Positions 1 to 7,183 of a stretch of DNA of 11,761 nucleotides are shown piece by piece. Position 1 is the stretch's first letter, and each line of letters starts with the position of its first letter. The stretch comes from an uncultured Paenibacillaceae bacterium (GTDB lineage Bacteria > Bacillota > Bacilli > Paenibacillales > CALAME01), in NCBI GenBank assembly GCA_937983035.1, contig CALKAN010000407.1, forward strand, positions 1 to 11,761, in the 5' to 3' direction. The position numbers were made by a program, and so were the translations under genes. The notes beneath the pieces were generated by a model. It did no database searches, was not told the DNA's origin, and saw only the letters and a list, made by a program, of their open reading frames with translations.

Positions 1-84
1 GATAGAGTTTGCCACAACTTTCAAAATATTGATCCATAGTTCATCTTCTGGATTTAATTTAAAATTCTTCAAGAAATCGATCAT
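1..84 (-). CDS. 5' end of an unidentified gene leaving the window
   Basis: The frame is open from an ATG at 84 to the window edge, giving 28 residues that begin MIDFLKNFKLNPEDELW. An AAAGGA ribosome binding site lies at about 96-101, slightly far from the ATG. The peptide is soluble-looking and amphipathic, with no signal peptide. I do not recognise it. It could be the start of a real downstream gene on the minus strand or part of the gene debris that fills the next 1.1 kb. Twenty-eight residues cannot settle this. Confidence 0.35.
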   Translation of the reverse strand, partial: MIDFLKNFKLNPEDELWINILKVVANSI

Positions 85-118
85 ATTCCAGCACATCCTT
101 TCTTTTCTCTATATAAAT

Positions 119-260
119 TTATAATAACTGAACAGAAGCGAAAGCAGCTCCAAAATTGCGCGCTTCAGCTTCTAAAAAAGTCATTCAGAATCAATCCCAG
201 CTAGCCTTCTCCATGAGCAAGGGCTTCAACATATTTGCGAAATTTCGTCCATGTTCTCAT
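119..260 (-). pseudogene. Short ORFs/gene debris behind a good promoter and ribosome binding site
   Basis: A very good ribosome binding site (GAAAGGGGTGA at 266-276) lies 5 nt before an ATG at 260. That frame gives only 19 residues, MRTWTKFRKYVEALAHGEG, before TAG at 201-203. In another frame, 182-184 starts a 21-residue ORF (begins MTFLEAEARNFGAAF) ending in TAA at 119-121. Both fragments have protein-like composition. The simplest reading is one gene, once expressed from the promoter at 296-324, now broken by indels or an internal deletion. A 19-residue leader peptide is the alternative. The product is not recognisable. Confidence 0.35.
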
Positions 261-295
261 CACCCTCACCCCTTTCACGCATCAGAAGTATTTCA

Positions 296-324
296 ACTAT
301 AGCAATAAAGCGTTTACATGTCAA
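296..324 (-). promoter_or_regulatory. Sigma-A promoter, -35 TTGACA, -10 TATAGT
   Basis: Read on the minus strand, TTGACA (319-324) is followed by a 17-nt spacer and TATAGT (296-301). The -35 is perfect, the spacing optimal, and the -10 has one mismatch. Transcription would begin near 289, about 29 nt before the ATG at 260, with a strong ribosome binding site between. It is the best promoter in the left part of the window, yet it now drives only a 19-codon frame. Confidence 0.6.
305..319 (-). promoter_or_regulatory. CcpA/LacI-family operator-like site within the promoter spacer
   Basis: The minus strand reads ATGTAAACGCTTTAT. Its core AAACGCTTT is an inverted repeat around a central CG, as in catabolite-responsive elements (TGNNANCGNTNNCA) and other LacI-family operators. 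It deviates at the last CA. It sits between the -35 and -10 boxes, where a bound repressor would block RNA polymerase. This suggests the lost downstream gene was carbohydrate-related. Family-level inference only. Confidence 0.45.
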
Positions 325-411
325 TGATATGGTGCGAATTTCGTCAATTTTCATCATTTTCACAGGGGCAAGTCTTCGCTTTGGCGCATCGGTCTTTCAT
401 CGAATTTTCAG

Positions 412-882
412 TCAAGGTTTAACTGCTTTCCATATATATTTCAATTCTCTGACTGCAATTTTTCCGTCGATGATGTGTTCGTTTAATATTTTCTCAAACT
501 CAGCGCTTCGTTCAGGTGATGTATAATCTGGATTTCCAGGGGTGTCCGAGAGAAATTTGGCGAACTCAGTTTCATTAGGGAAAACCATGACGGCCTCGTT
601 ATATTTTTCAATCTCAATTTCTTGAAATCCATTTGCAGCCAACCTTTTTTCTACGATATCTATTTGATTATGAATGCCAAATATGACGCCCTCTGAAGTT
701 AGCAGCCTGCCGTGATTTATAATCGATGCAGGTCCGCGGCGATCATAGATCAGATCAAATTGTCCATCTTCAAACGGCATTTCAGACTTCGTATCAGCAT
801 AAACAAAATCGACATTTTCAACAGCGCTGGAAGCCAGCAATTATTTAGCAATGTTGATCATTTCGATGGAGTATTTTGGCGA
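412..882 (-). pseudogene. Class I SAM-dependent methyltransferase remnant, interrupted by TAA
   Basis: The open part (840 down to a TGA at 412-414) reads LASSAVENVDFVYADTKSEM, then PFEDGQFDLIYDRRGPASI, GVIFGIHNQIDIVEKRLAANG and a C-terminal FLSDTPGNPDY...YIWKAVKP. The acidic ...DFVYAD followed by PFEDGQFDLIY matches motifs II-IV of Rossmann-fold methyltransferases. In the same frame immediately upstream is YSIEMINIAK and then TAA (841-843). YSxEMIxIAK is the usual segment after motif I, so the stop splits a once-continuous domain. Motif I (GxGxG) and everything before it are missing; upstream DNA has stops in every frame. It is dead, or at most a C-terminal fragment. A TTG at 840 could initiate but has no clear ribosome binding site. 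The substrate is unknown. Confidence 0.7.
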
Positions 883-976
883 TCATGTCAAATCATTCTG
901 CTCTCATATTATTATTTTATCCCCTTATTCATCATGTCGTCAACTTCACCTGCCGCGCACTTGTTGATTTCATTGC

Positions 977-1205
977 CTATTCATCTTTCAACTTAAATTT
1001 CGAGAACGTTCCATTGTTGGATCCAACATAAACATATTCCTCGTCTCGGCTGATCATTTGTCTGATCCTCTTCCGTTTCTATTACAAGTGAATCGGCTGG
1101 TTCTTCCAGAACTCCCGCATCTTCCACCACTTCACAACGAAGCAACAGAAGCAGGATCACTCCGGCAGCACCAACAGCGCACAACAGGCGGCTTCGAGTC
1201 GACAT
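977..1205 (-). pseudogene. Truncated, frameshifted lipoprotein (possible beta-propeller type)
   Basis: The gene starts at ATG 1205 behind AAGGAAG. The first residues, MSTRSRLLCAVGAAG then VILLLLLRC, form a signal peptide with a lipobox-like end, followed by an acidic linker (VVEDAGVLEEPADSLVIETEED). After that the frame turns into arginine- and cysteine-rich nonsense ending at 993. The neighbouring frame instead gives DEEYVYVGSNNGTFSKFKLK, ending at TAG 977-979. YVYVGSNNGTF resembles a strand repeat of PQQ-like/WD beta-propellers. A single-base indel near 1040-1055 would join the two parts. A third frame (about 976-910) adds more protein-like sequence. Only about 75 codons survive, so the gene is also truncated. 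The propeller assignment is tentative. Confidence 0.55.
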
Positions 1206-1281
1206 GTTTTCACTCTTCCTTTATTTTCCTTTACTCTAAAGAATACGTACATAATATGGATAAAGTTGCTTATCGTTGATT

Positions 1282-2319
1282 TTATGAATGAACGTTTTGT
1301 TTGATAACACGGTGAATCCGTTCCGATAACCGCTCTCCAATTTCCAGCATGCCAAAATCGCCGGGATGCAGCAGATCTGCTGAAAGACCATCTATATTCT
1401 TTAACATCTCCGACCCGTCAACATAATGAACATTCGGCAGCCCGGCGGCAATGTCACTAAGTGCTTGACGAAATTGTGCAACGCGCGTTTTTTTTGCGGC
1501 CGCCTCTTCTTCAGAGACATTTGTAAACGGCAATTCATTGTAATAAGGCAAAATCGACATGCAGAAGACCGGATGCTCTGGATGTGCTTCAGCAATCGTG
1601 CGAACAAGATAACTCGCCCGCTCTTGAAACACCTCCAGCGGAAAGTTCTGGTTCACCATATTGACGGACACGCACAATAAACACAAATTCCAATCGTCCT
1701 TGGAAGCAATGTAATCGGCTATCGCCTCTTCGCAATATGCGGATCCGCTCGTGCCTAAATTATACAAATCAGCACCCAACCTGCGCGCAGTTACGCTTGC
1801 GTAAGTCAGATGCCCTCTGCTGGCAGATGCCCCTTGTGTGATGGATGTGCCGTAAGCGATCATCTTCAACTTCGGCAAATCCGTTTCTTCCGGCGGCCTG
1901 ATCCCCTCTCCTTCGATCCCGTGGTAAATCACTTTTCCTCCGCGCAGCTGCAGTCTCCACGTTCGCAACGAGAAGGGCATCGCTTTGACTTGCTTCTCAT
2001 CCAACAGCGCCAACCTCTCTGGGTATGTAAGTTCTATCGTTCTCTTTTCTCCTTCTTTTATTTGAAAGATTTGATTGTGCTGAAATCCTCCGAAAAACGG
2101 AACAATCTCCAAATCGCCTTCGGCAGCGGTTAAAGCAACTTTGACCGTATCACCTGCAGACAAAAAGCGAATTTCCATGCCTGCTGCGCGAAGATACCGA
2201 TCCTGCGCATTTTCATTCACTTGCTGTCTCACCGCTTCAGGAATGCGTTGCAGCCTCACGCCGTCTTGATCTTGAATGCACTCAGCCACATTATGAAGCA
2301 AAACGTTGTTATAAATCAT
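1282..2319 (-). CDS. SGNH/GDSL-family hydrolase (acyl/acetyl esterase type)
   Basis: Cytoplasmic protein of 345 residues with no signal peptide. The N-terminal ~140 residues look like a beta-sandwich module. The SGNH hydrolase domain follows: block I AYGTSITQG (155-163) with nucleophile Ser159, block II NLGTSGSA with Gly189, a block III-like SVNMV with Asn220, and block V DLLHP with Asp315 and His318. The catalytic set is therefore complete. Families with this architecture remove acyl groups from carbohydrates or other small esters; the substrate is not visible. I chose ATG 2319 (MIYNNVLLHNVAE) because an AAGGAAGAG ribosome binding site precedes it; a GTG nine codons upstream lacks one. A promoter candidate lies at 2389-2417. 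The gene appears to be monocistronic and intact amid broken neighbours. Confidence 0.9.
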   Translation of the reverse strand: MIYNNVLLHNVAECIQDQDGVRLQRIPEAVRQQVNENAQDRYLRAAGMEIRFLSAGDTVKVALTAAEGDLEIVPFFGGFQHNQIFQIKEGEKRTIELTYPERLALLDEKQVKAMPFSLRTWRLQLRGGKVIYHGIEGEGIRPPEETDLPKLKMIAYGTSITQGASASRGHLTYASVTARRLGADLYNLGTSGSAYCEEAIADYIASKDDWNLCLLCVSVNMVNQNFPLEVFQERASYLVRTIAEAHPEHPVFCMSILPYYNELPFTNVSEEEAAAKKTRVAQFRQALSDIAAGLPNVHYVDGSEMLKNIDGLSADLLHPGDFGMLEIGERLSERIHRVIKQNVHS

Positions 2320-2375
2320 AAGTATCTCTCTTCCTTTCTTGTTCACATATTTTTATCATTTGTTTGTTAAAAATT

Positions 2376-2753
2376 TCATTTTTCTTTAACTATATTCGTT
2401 GGAAAGCATGAGAACAAGCTGTGCTGCATTGTATTAATATAATCGATCTCACATGTCATGTTTGCAGATGAAAACGCATTTTGGATCTCTTCCCCATCGT
2501 AAGCGTAGAAATCTGCTGCAATGTATAGACCCGTCGCTGCAGCAGAATATGGATAACTTCAGCCACAAGCGCTTTCAGTAAGTGCTGTAAATATGGCAAA
2601 TAGCAGTTGCAAGATATATGTTTATTGTTCGTTTCTATCGGTTTTCCGCGATATAATCCATTCCTGGTTTTCCAAGCCGCCATACGCCTCTGGTTGAAAC
2701 CGAAAAATTATCCATCAATCCACATCCCTTTCTATTCCTTCAACATACAACAT
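2376..2753 (-). pseudogene. Possible pseudogene with three in-frame stop codons
   Basis: One minus-strand frame from ATG 2753 to TGA 2376-2378 (125 codons) is interrupted only by TGA (2715-2717), TAA (2622-2624) and TGA (2559-2561). Between the stops the translation looks like protein: MLYVEGIERDVD, then WIIFRFQPEAYGGLENQEWI, TYILQLLFAIFTALTESACG, and SYPYSAAATGLYIAADFY continuing through AYDGEEIQNAFSSANM. The region is otherwise a 500-nt gap. I do not recognise the family. Evidence is composition and a persistent frame, not homology, and chance remains possible. A promoter-like sequence 60 nt upstream of the ATG weakly supports a former gene. The ORF in another frame at 2456-2683 has less protein-like composition. 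Confidence 0.38.
2389..2417 (-). promoter_or_regulatory. Candidate sigma-A promoter for the SGNH hydrolase
   Basis: On the minus strand TTGTTC (2412-2417), a 17-nt spacer and TATAGT (2389-2394) precede the SGNH start by about 70 nt. It overlaps the end of the neighbouring pseudogene frame. Sequence match only. Confidence 0.4.
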
Positions 2754-2812
2754 CCTGTAAAAAATTCCAATATTTATTTCAAATGAAATCTATAACTAAC
2801 ACCTGCAGCTGC

Positions 2813-2841
2813 TATATAATCTGAATAAATGCTGCACACAA
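2813..2841 (-). promoter_or_regulatory. Weak sigma-A promoter candidate ahead of the 2376-2753 remnant
   Basis: TTGTGT (2836-2841), a 17-nt spacer and TATATA (2813-2818) on the minus strand, with predicted transcription start about 50 nt before ATG 2753. It matches the consensus moderately. No terminator was found between the end of the DUF6886-like gene at 2862 and this site. Confidence 0.3.
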
Positions 2842-2861
2842 GGTTGACAATCTTCCTTTTA

Positions 2862-3383
2862 TCATTTTGAAAATTTCTTTGCATTCCTGAGCCTGATCAT
2901 CGAGAAGTCATCGATCGTTGATTGAAGGATTGCTTCCTTTAAAGGATAAAGGTTTGGAGTGAATCTTAGTTCAACGCCGCGGTTGACGATGGCTTGCAAC
3001 AGGTTTCCTAACGGTTCTATTTTGATCGGTTCAACAGCTGCACGCGATGTATAATACCCTGCTGTTTTATCATAAAGTTCAAAATTGTCACTGCGAAACG
3101 TGTACTTATACAATTCGGTGTTAAGGATTTTTGCTGTCCAATCATTCTCAACTGCAATGATGGTGTCAGCAGCAGTGTCTTTGAAAAATCGACATTCATC
3201 TTCTTTGCTCATATTTGCTGACTTTCTAAAAATGATCCGCGGGCACTCCCTTGGGAAAAAATAATTCACGGAATGCTCGTCATCAATGGCCCAAACGAAA
3301 GGTGGAATGTGTTCTTGGTGCTTCACTTTTCGCGGATGGAAAATTTGAATATCAGGCTCTTCACTGAAATGATATAAGAACAT
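2862..3383 (-). CDS. DUF6886-like protein of unknown function
   Basis: Soluble protein of 173 residues. Start ATG 3383 is fixed by an excellent GAGGAGGTG ribosome binding site; the longer upstream frame is arginine-rich noise overlapping the next gene. The pattern MFLYHFSEEPDIQIFHPR, then PFVWAIDDEHSVNYFFPREC (28-47), IIAVENDW (75-82), LYKYTF (91-96), KTAGYYTSRAAVEPIKI (106-122) and a C-terminal SMIRLRNAK matches, from memory, a conserved family of uncharacterised Firmicute proteins (DUF6886). No catalytic role is established to my knowledge. Its ribosome binding site overlaps the stop of the membrane-protein gene just upstream (TGAGGAGGTG), so the two are probably translationally coupled. 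Confidence 0.8.
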   Translation of the reverse strand: MFLYHFSEEPDIQIFHPRKVKHQEHIPPFVWAIDDEHSVNYFFPRECPRIIFRKSANMSKEDECRFFKDTAADTIIAVENDWTAKILNTELYKYTFRSDNFELYDKTAGYYTSRAAVEPIKIEPLGNLLQAIVNRGVELRFTPNLYPLKEAILQSTIDDFSMIRLRNAKKFSK

Positions 3384-3394
3384 ACGGCACCTCC

Positions 3395-3799
3395 TCATGC
3401 ATCGATTTCGGTTTCCTGATCCCGCTTTCCGCGTGAAGGCGCGAGCGCAAACGCCACGACCAAATATACCATGCTGTAAATAAATGCGATGAAGCATAAA
3501 ATAAGATTTCCTCGCAGCGAATACGGCAAAATAGCATTCACGCAAATGATCAAAACGAATCCGATCAGAACAATGGCTGCAAGCTTAAACCATGGATTGC
3601 GGGCTGTTTTTATCATCAACAGGCTCGGCAGCCCTAAGAGGAGAATGAATACAGAAGGAAGAAACATAAAACTGACAACGACATCCTGCAGCAATGCAAA
3701 TTCGTGACCCTCATCAAAAGTCGGCTGGAATGCAAACACGCTGTAAATGGAAAAGCTTAAAACAACAGTATTCCAAATGATAAAAAGAATTGTCCTCAT
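3395..3799 (-). CDS. Small four-helix membrane protein, unknown function
   Basis: 134 residues with four hydrophobic helices at about 4-24, 41-64, 72-92 and 97-117, and a short charged C-terminal tail (SRGKRDQETEIDA). There is no signal peptide distinct from helix 1 and no recognisable catalytic motif. ATG 3799 follows GGCGGGGTGAAAG, a good ribosome binding site. It lies 31 nt after the TetR gene and 11 nt before the DUF6886-like gene, all on the minus strand, so it is likely the middle gene of a three-gene transcript. I do not recognise a family. Confidence 0.75.
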   Translation of the reverse strand: MRTILFIIWNTVVLSFSIYSVFAFQPTFDEGHEFALLQDVVVSFMFLPSVFILLLGLPSLLMIKTARNPWFKLAAIVLIGFVLIICVNAILPYSLRGNLILCFIAFIYSMVYLVVAFALAPSRGKRDQETEIDA

Positions 3800-3830
3800 C
3801 TTTCACCCCGCCTTTTGTTGACATCTCTAT

Positions 3831-4421
3831 CTAATCATCTTCCCTTTTGCCTGCCACGCCATAGAAAAAAATCTTCGTCAAATCCTCCGTTAACGGAAGC
3901 AGAGAATCCGCGATCTCTTCCCGCCGCATATAGTCTGCAAACATTTGAATATAAAACAAAATCGCCTCATTAGAAATGTTCTGATCCACGAAGCCTTGCT
4001 CCTTCCCTTCTTCAAACAGCTTCATGAATCTAGGCAGCGCTTTTTCCCTGTAAAATTGTTCAATAAAATTGCTTTCTTTCGAATATTCCAACATAAACTG
4101 CTTGAAAAAATCTTCATTGACTTCACCAGCAACCAGTGACTTATCAAAGATAATTTTCTTTACTTTGTCTGGAAAAGGCAGGTCGCTGTCAAACAATCGC
4201 TCGTACTTTTCCCAAATTTTATTCACATAATAGGTTAGCACTTCACGAACTAAATTGTCTTTGCTTTCAAAATAATTGTAGATCGTTACTTGGGATACAT
4301 TCGCATCTTTTGCAATTTCAGAGATCGTTACCTTGTTTACTCCGTATTTTAAAAATAAAGTCAATGCAGATTCCAATATGCTGTTTTTTTTCTGTTCTTT
4401 CCTGCGTTCAAATCCGTTCAT
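3831..4421 (-). CDS. TetR/AcrR-family transcriptional regulator
   Basis: 196 residues. The N-terminal helix-turn-helix is typical of TetR: ESALTLFLKYGVNKVTISEI, then AKDANVSQVTIYNYFESKDN (residues 17-56), with the recognition helix around SQVTIYNYF. The remaining ~140 residues are the helical ligand-binding and dimerisation domain, which varies by ligand. I chose ATG 4421 because AGGTGA lies 5 nt upstream; a GTG three codons earlier overlaps that site. The gene is divergent from the ABC exporter, the usual layout for a repressor of an efflux pump. A perfect palindrome at 4476-4487 overlaps the -35 of its own promoter. Autorepression and control of the exporter are inferences; the inducing compound is unknown. 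Confidence 0.93.
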   Translation of the reverse strand: MNGFERRKEQKKNSILESALTLFLKYGVNKVTISEIAKDANVSQVTIYNYFESKDNLVREVLTYYVNKIWEKYERLFDSDLPFPDKVKKIIFDKSLVAGEVNEDFFKQFMLEYSKESNFIEQFYREKALPRFMKLFEEGKEQGFVDQNISNEAILFYIQMFADYMRREEIADSLLPLTEDLTKIFFYGVAGKREDD

Positions 4422-4459
4422 CTTGTTCACCTCGCTGTATCATTTAGTTTAATCAAAGT

Positions 4460-4488
4460 TTTGTAATAAAACAAATGAAATATTTCAA
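4460..4488 (-). promoter_or_regulatory. Candidate promoter of the TetR-family gene
   Basis: On the minus strand TTGAAA (4483-4488), a 17-nt spacer and TACAAA (4460-4465). The -35 box shares five bases with the palindrome at 4476-4487, so a repressor bound there would exclude RNA polymerase. Confidence 0.45.
4476..4487. promoter_or_regulatory. Perfect 12-bp palindrome, candidate TetR operator
   Basis: TGAAATATTTCA is a perfect inverted repeat in the 176-nt region between the TetR gene and the exporter. A related ATATTTCAT arm recurs near 4541-4549, close to the exporter start, followed by another ATTTCAT at about 4552. AT-rich DNA makes short palindromes fairly common, so the position over a -35 box is the main argument. 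Confidence 0.45.
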
Positions 4489-4494
4489 AATCTA

Positions 4495-4523
4495 TTGCGT
4501 AAAAATAAAATGACATGTATTAT
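4495..4523 (+). promoter_or_regulatory. Candidate promoter of the ABC exporter operon
   Basis: TTGCGT (4495-4500), a 17-nt spacer and TATTAT (4518-4523). The 5' leader of about 65 nt contains the second ATATTTCAT half-site, between promoter and gene. Confidence 0.45.
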
Positions 4524-4597
4524 GAACTATATAACATAAAATATTTCATTAATTTCATAACCTTGTTCTTTTTCATTATAAAAAGGGGTGATGACGG

Positions 4598-5509
4598 ATG
4601 ACGGTATTGGAAGTGAAAGATCTGAAAAAGCGGTTTGGGCAATTTTACGCATTGAACGGTGTCAACTTCGAACTGAGCGAAGGCGAAATATTCGGCTTTA
4701 TCGGCCCAAACGGAGCGGGCAAATCGACGACAATTCGGATCTTGCTTGGCATTTTAAAGGCAACGGAAGGAAGCGCGAAAATATTTGGCAAAGATGCCTG
4801 GAACGATGCAGTGGAAATTCATAAACGAATTGCTTATGTGCCGGGAGATGTCAACTTGTGGCCCAACTTAACCGGCGGCGAAGTCATCGATCTATTAGTC
4901 AAGCTGCGCGGCGGAAAAAGCCGTAAACGCGATCGGGAACGATACATCGAACGTTTCGAGCTGGATCCAACCAAAAAATGCCGAACGTATTCAAAAGGAA
5001 ACCGGCAAAAAGTCGCATTGGTCGCCGCATTTTCATCGGATGCTGATCTTTATATTTTTGATGAACCAACTTCTGGTCTTGACCCGCTCATGGAACAAGT
5101 TTTTCAGGAGTGCGTTACGGAAGCGAAGCATGAAGGAAAGAGCGTTCTGCTATCCAGCCACATTTTATCCGAGGTGGAAAAGTTATGTGACAGGGTGGGT
5201 ATTATTAGACAGGGCGAAATGGTTGAAACCGGCACACTGAGCGAGCTGCGTCACTTGACCCGAACAAACTTGCTTGTCGAAACGAAAGAACCGATCGATT
5301 CTTTATATCAATTGCCCGGCGTGTACGATATCAGCGTCAACGGGAAGGCCGTCTCATTCCAAGTCGATACAGAAAAGCTGGATGCCGTAATGAAGCATAT
5401 TAGTCCATTTGGCATCGTAAAGCTGGAAAGTGCTCCGCCAACATTGGAAGACTTGTTCATGCGCTATTATGGCAATGAGCGAAAGCAAGCTGCAGGAGGG
5501 GATTCCTAA
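4598..5509 (+). CDS. ABC transporter ATP-binding protein (drug/antibiotic exporter type)
   Basis: 303-residue cytoplasmic ATPase that powers the adjacent permease. Walker A is GPNGAGKST (36-44), the signature motif is the variant YSKGNRQK (131-138) instead of LSGGQ, Walker B plus D-loop is LYIFDEPTSGLDP (151-163), and the switch histidine is His188 in SSHIL. The Q-loop position reads AYVPGD (79-84) with no glutamine, a feature I associate with the tetronasin/TnrB2-like exporter ATPases. A C-terminal ~80-residue extension follows the nucleotide-binding domain and ends PTLEDLFMRYYG. ATG 4598 is preceded by AAAAGGGGTGATG; the ATG at 4591 is out of frame. The stop overlaps the permease start by one base (TAATG), so the two are coupled. 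The exported substrate is unknown. Confidence 0.93.
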   Translation: MTVLEVKDLKKRFGQFYALNGVNFELSEGEIFGFIGPNGAGKSTTIRILLGILKATEGSAKIFGKDAWNDAVEIHKRIAYVPGDVNLWPNLTGGEVIDLLVKLRGGKSRKRDRERYIERFELDPTKKCRTYSKGNRQKVALVAAFSSDADLYIFDEPTSGLDPLMEQVFQECVTEAKHEGKSVLLSSHILSEVEKLCDRVGIIRQGEMVETGTLSELRHLTRTNLLVETKEPIDSLYQLPGVYDISVNGKAVSFQVDTEKLDAVMKHISPFGIVKLESAPPTLEDLFMRYYGNERKQAAGGDS

Positions 5510-7110
5510 TGCTTCGTTCCATGACGAAACATACCGGATCCTTGGCAAAATTTATGCTGAGAAGAGACCGCATTCGCATCCCCTTATGGCTCATTGGACT
5601 TACTTTTTTTACATTCATCGTGCCGCTGGCCTTTGATCAAATGTATGAGTCTCAGCATGAAAGATCCGCGTTAGCCGAGACGATGAACAATCCTGCGATG
5701 ATCGCAATGGTTGGACACGGCAATTTGGACAATTACACAACAGGGGCGATGACCGCACACAACATGCTGCTTATGACTGCTGTCGTTGTCGGGCTGATGA
5801 ATATTCTGCTCGTGATCCGTCACACGAGAGCGGATGAAGAAGACGGACGCTTGGAACTTCTTCGTTCCTTGCCTGTCGGACGGCTGGCGAATTTAAATGC
5901 AGCACTTGCTGTCTTGATCGGCACGAATATATTGTTAGCGCTGATCATCGGCTTCGGTTTATACGCATTAAATATTGAAAGCATGGATCTGGAAGGTTCC
6001 TTGCTTTACGGCGCGGCGTTAGGCGGTGCGGGATTAGTGTTTGCCGGGGCGGCGGCTGTCTTCGCTCAGCTTTCTGAAAACTCGCGCAGTGCAACGGGTT
6101 ATTCCATCGCCGTGCTGCTTATCGCCTATTTGATGCGAGCAGTTGGTGACGTAAGCAACGATGCGTTGTCTTTGCTCTCTCCTTTAGGCTGGGTAACCCG
6201 AACAGAAGCTTATTCCAATAATGTTTGGCAGCCTGTTTTGCTGCTTTTGATAATATCGATCGTTCTGTTCATTCTAGCCAATTATTTTAATGCCATCCGC
6301 GATTTAGGCGCAGGCTTCATCCCAGCTAAACCCGGCAAAAGAAATGCTTCGCCGCTGCTGCAAAACCCTCTCGGACTCGCCTTTCGTTTGCAGCGCACGG
6401 GCATGATCGCTTGGGGAATCGGAATGTTTGTGTTGGGCATCTCTTATGGTTCAGTGATGGGGGACTTGGAATCTTTCTTTGAAGGAAATGAAATGCTTGA
6501 ACAGATGTTGATCGGGGTGGAAGGCTATTCACTCACTGAACAGTTTATTCCTATGCTCATGCTCGTCATGAGCATACTTGCGACGGTTCCCCCTGTCATG
6601 GCGATGATGAAACTCATCAGCGAAGAGAAAAAACATCGCGTTGAACATCTGTTGGCAAGAACTGTGTCACGCACGAAGCTGATCGGAAGTTATGTGCTCC
6701 TGGCTGTTATCAACGGGTTTGTGATGATTTCCCTTGCAGCCATCGGACTTTGGTCAGCAGCTGATGCCGTAATGGAGGACGGATTTTCATTCAGCGCCAT
6801 ATATGGAGCTGCACTCGCTTACTATCCTGCCATGCTCGTCATGATCGGCGGCGCCGTCTTCCTCATCGGCTGCCTGCCGAAATTGACAGGAGTGATTTGG
6901 TTTTACATCGCCTATTCATTTATCGTGCTCTATTTAGGCGGATTGTTTCAATTTCCGGAATGGGTCGGGAAACTGTCGCCGTTCGGCTATATTCCGCAGC
7001 TTCCGATTGAAAGCTTGGAGCCGCTCCCTGTCTTTTTCTTGCTGATGATCGCATTGTTTCTATCGGCATTTGGATTCAAGGGGTACAGAATGCGGGATAT
7101 TGAGGGATAA
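5509..7110 (+). CDS. ABC-2 type exporter permease, 12 helices (TnrB3-like)
   Basis: 533-residue inner-membrane partner of the ATPase. About 12 hydrophobic helices lie near residues 23-42, 84-104, 130-153, 167-187, 198-212, 240-260, 298-317, 347-368, 391-414, 430-456, 461-480 and 506-526. The protein looks like two homologous halves. The loop TRADEEDGRLELLRSLPVGR (106-125) is echoed by SEEKKHRVEHLLARTVSRTK (371-390); both would face the cytoplasm and contact the ATPase. This two-in-one architecture is typical of TnrB3-like antibiotic exporters, where one polypeptide replaces a dimer. Translation starts at the ATG inside TAATG. A terminator follows 3 nt after the stop, closing the operon. Confidence 0.9.
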   Translation: MLRSMTKHTGSLAKFMLRRDRIRIPLWLIGLTFFTFIVPLAFDQMYESQHERSALAETMNNPAMIAMVGHGNLDNYTTGAMTAHNMLLMTAVVVGLMNILLVIRHTRADEEDGRLELLRSLPVGRLANLNAALAVLIGTNILLALIIGFGLYALNIESMDLEGSLLYGAALGGAGLVFAGAAAVFAQLSENSRSATGYSIAVLLIAYLMRAVGDVSNDALSLLSPLGWVTRTEAYSNNVWQPVLLLLIISIVLFILANYFNAIRDLGAGFIPAKPGKRNASPLLQNPLGLAFRLQRTGMIAWGIGMFVLGISYGSVMGDLESFFEGNEMLEQMLIGVEGYSLTEQFIPMLMLVMSILATVPPVMAMMKLISEEKKHRVEHLLARTVSRTKLIGSYVLLAVINGFVMISLAAIGLWSAADAVMEDGFSFSAIYGAALAYYPAMLVMIGGAVFLIGCLPKLTGVIWFYIAYSFIVLYLGGLFQFPEWVGKLSPFGYIPQLPIESLEPLPVFFLLMIALFLSAFGFKGYRMRDIEG

Positions 7111-7113
7111 TTG

Positions 7114-7140
7114 GAGCCCCAAGCGGGGCTCTTTTTTTTT
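7114..7140 (+). terminator. Intrinsic terminator of the ABC exporter operon
   Basis: GAGCCCC (7114-7120) and GGGGCTC (7125-7131) form a perfect 7-bp GC-rich stem with loop AAGC, followed by a run of T to 7140. It begins 3 nt after the permease stop. Confidence 0.93.
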
Positions 7141-7183
7141 CTAATTCACGCAGATTTTTTCTGCAGACAGCTTTTGCAGCAAT

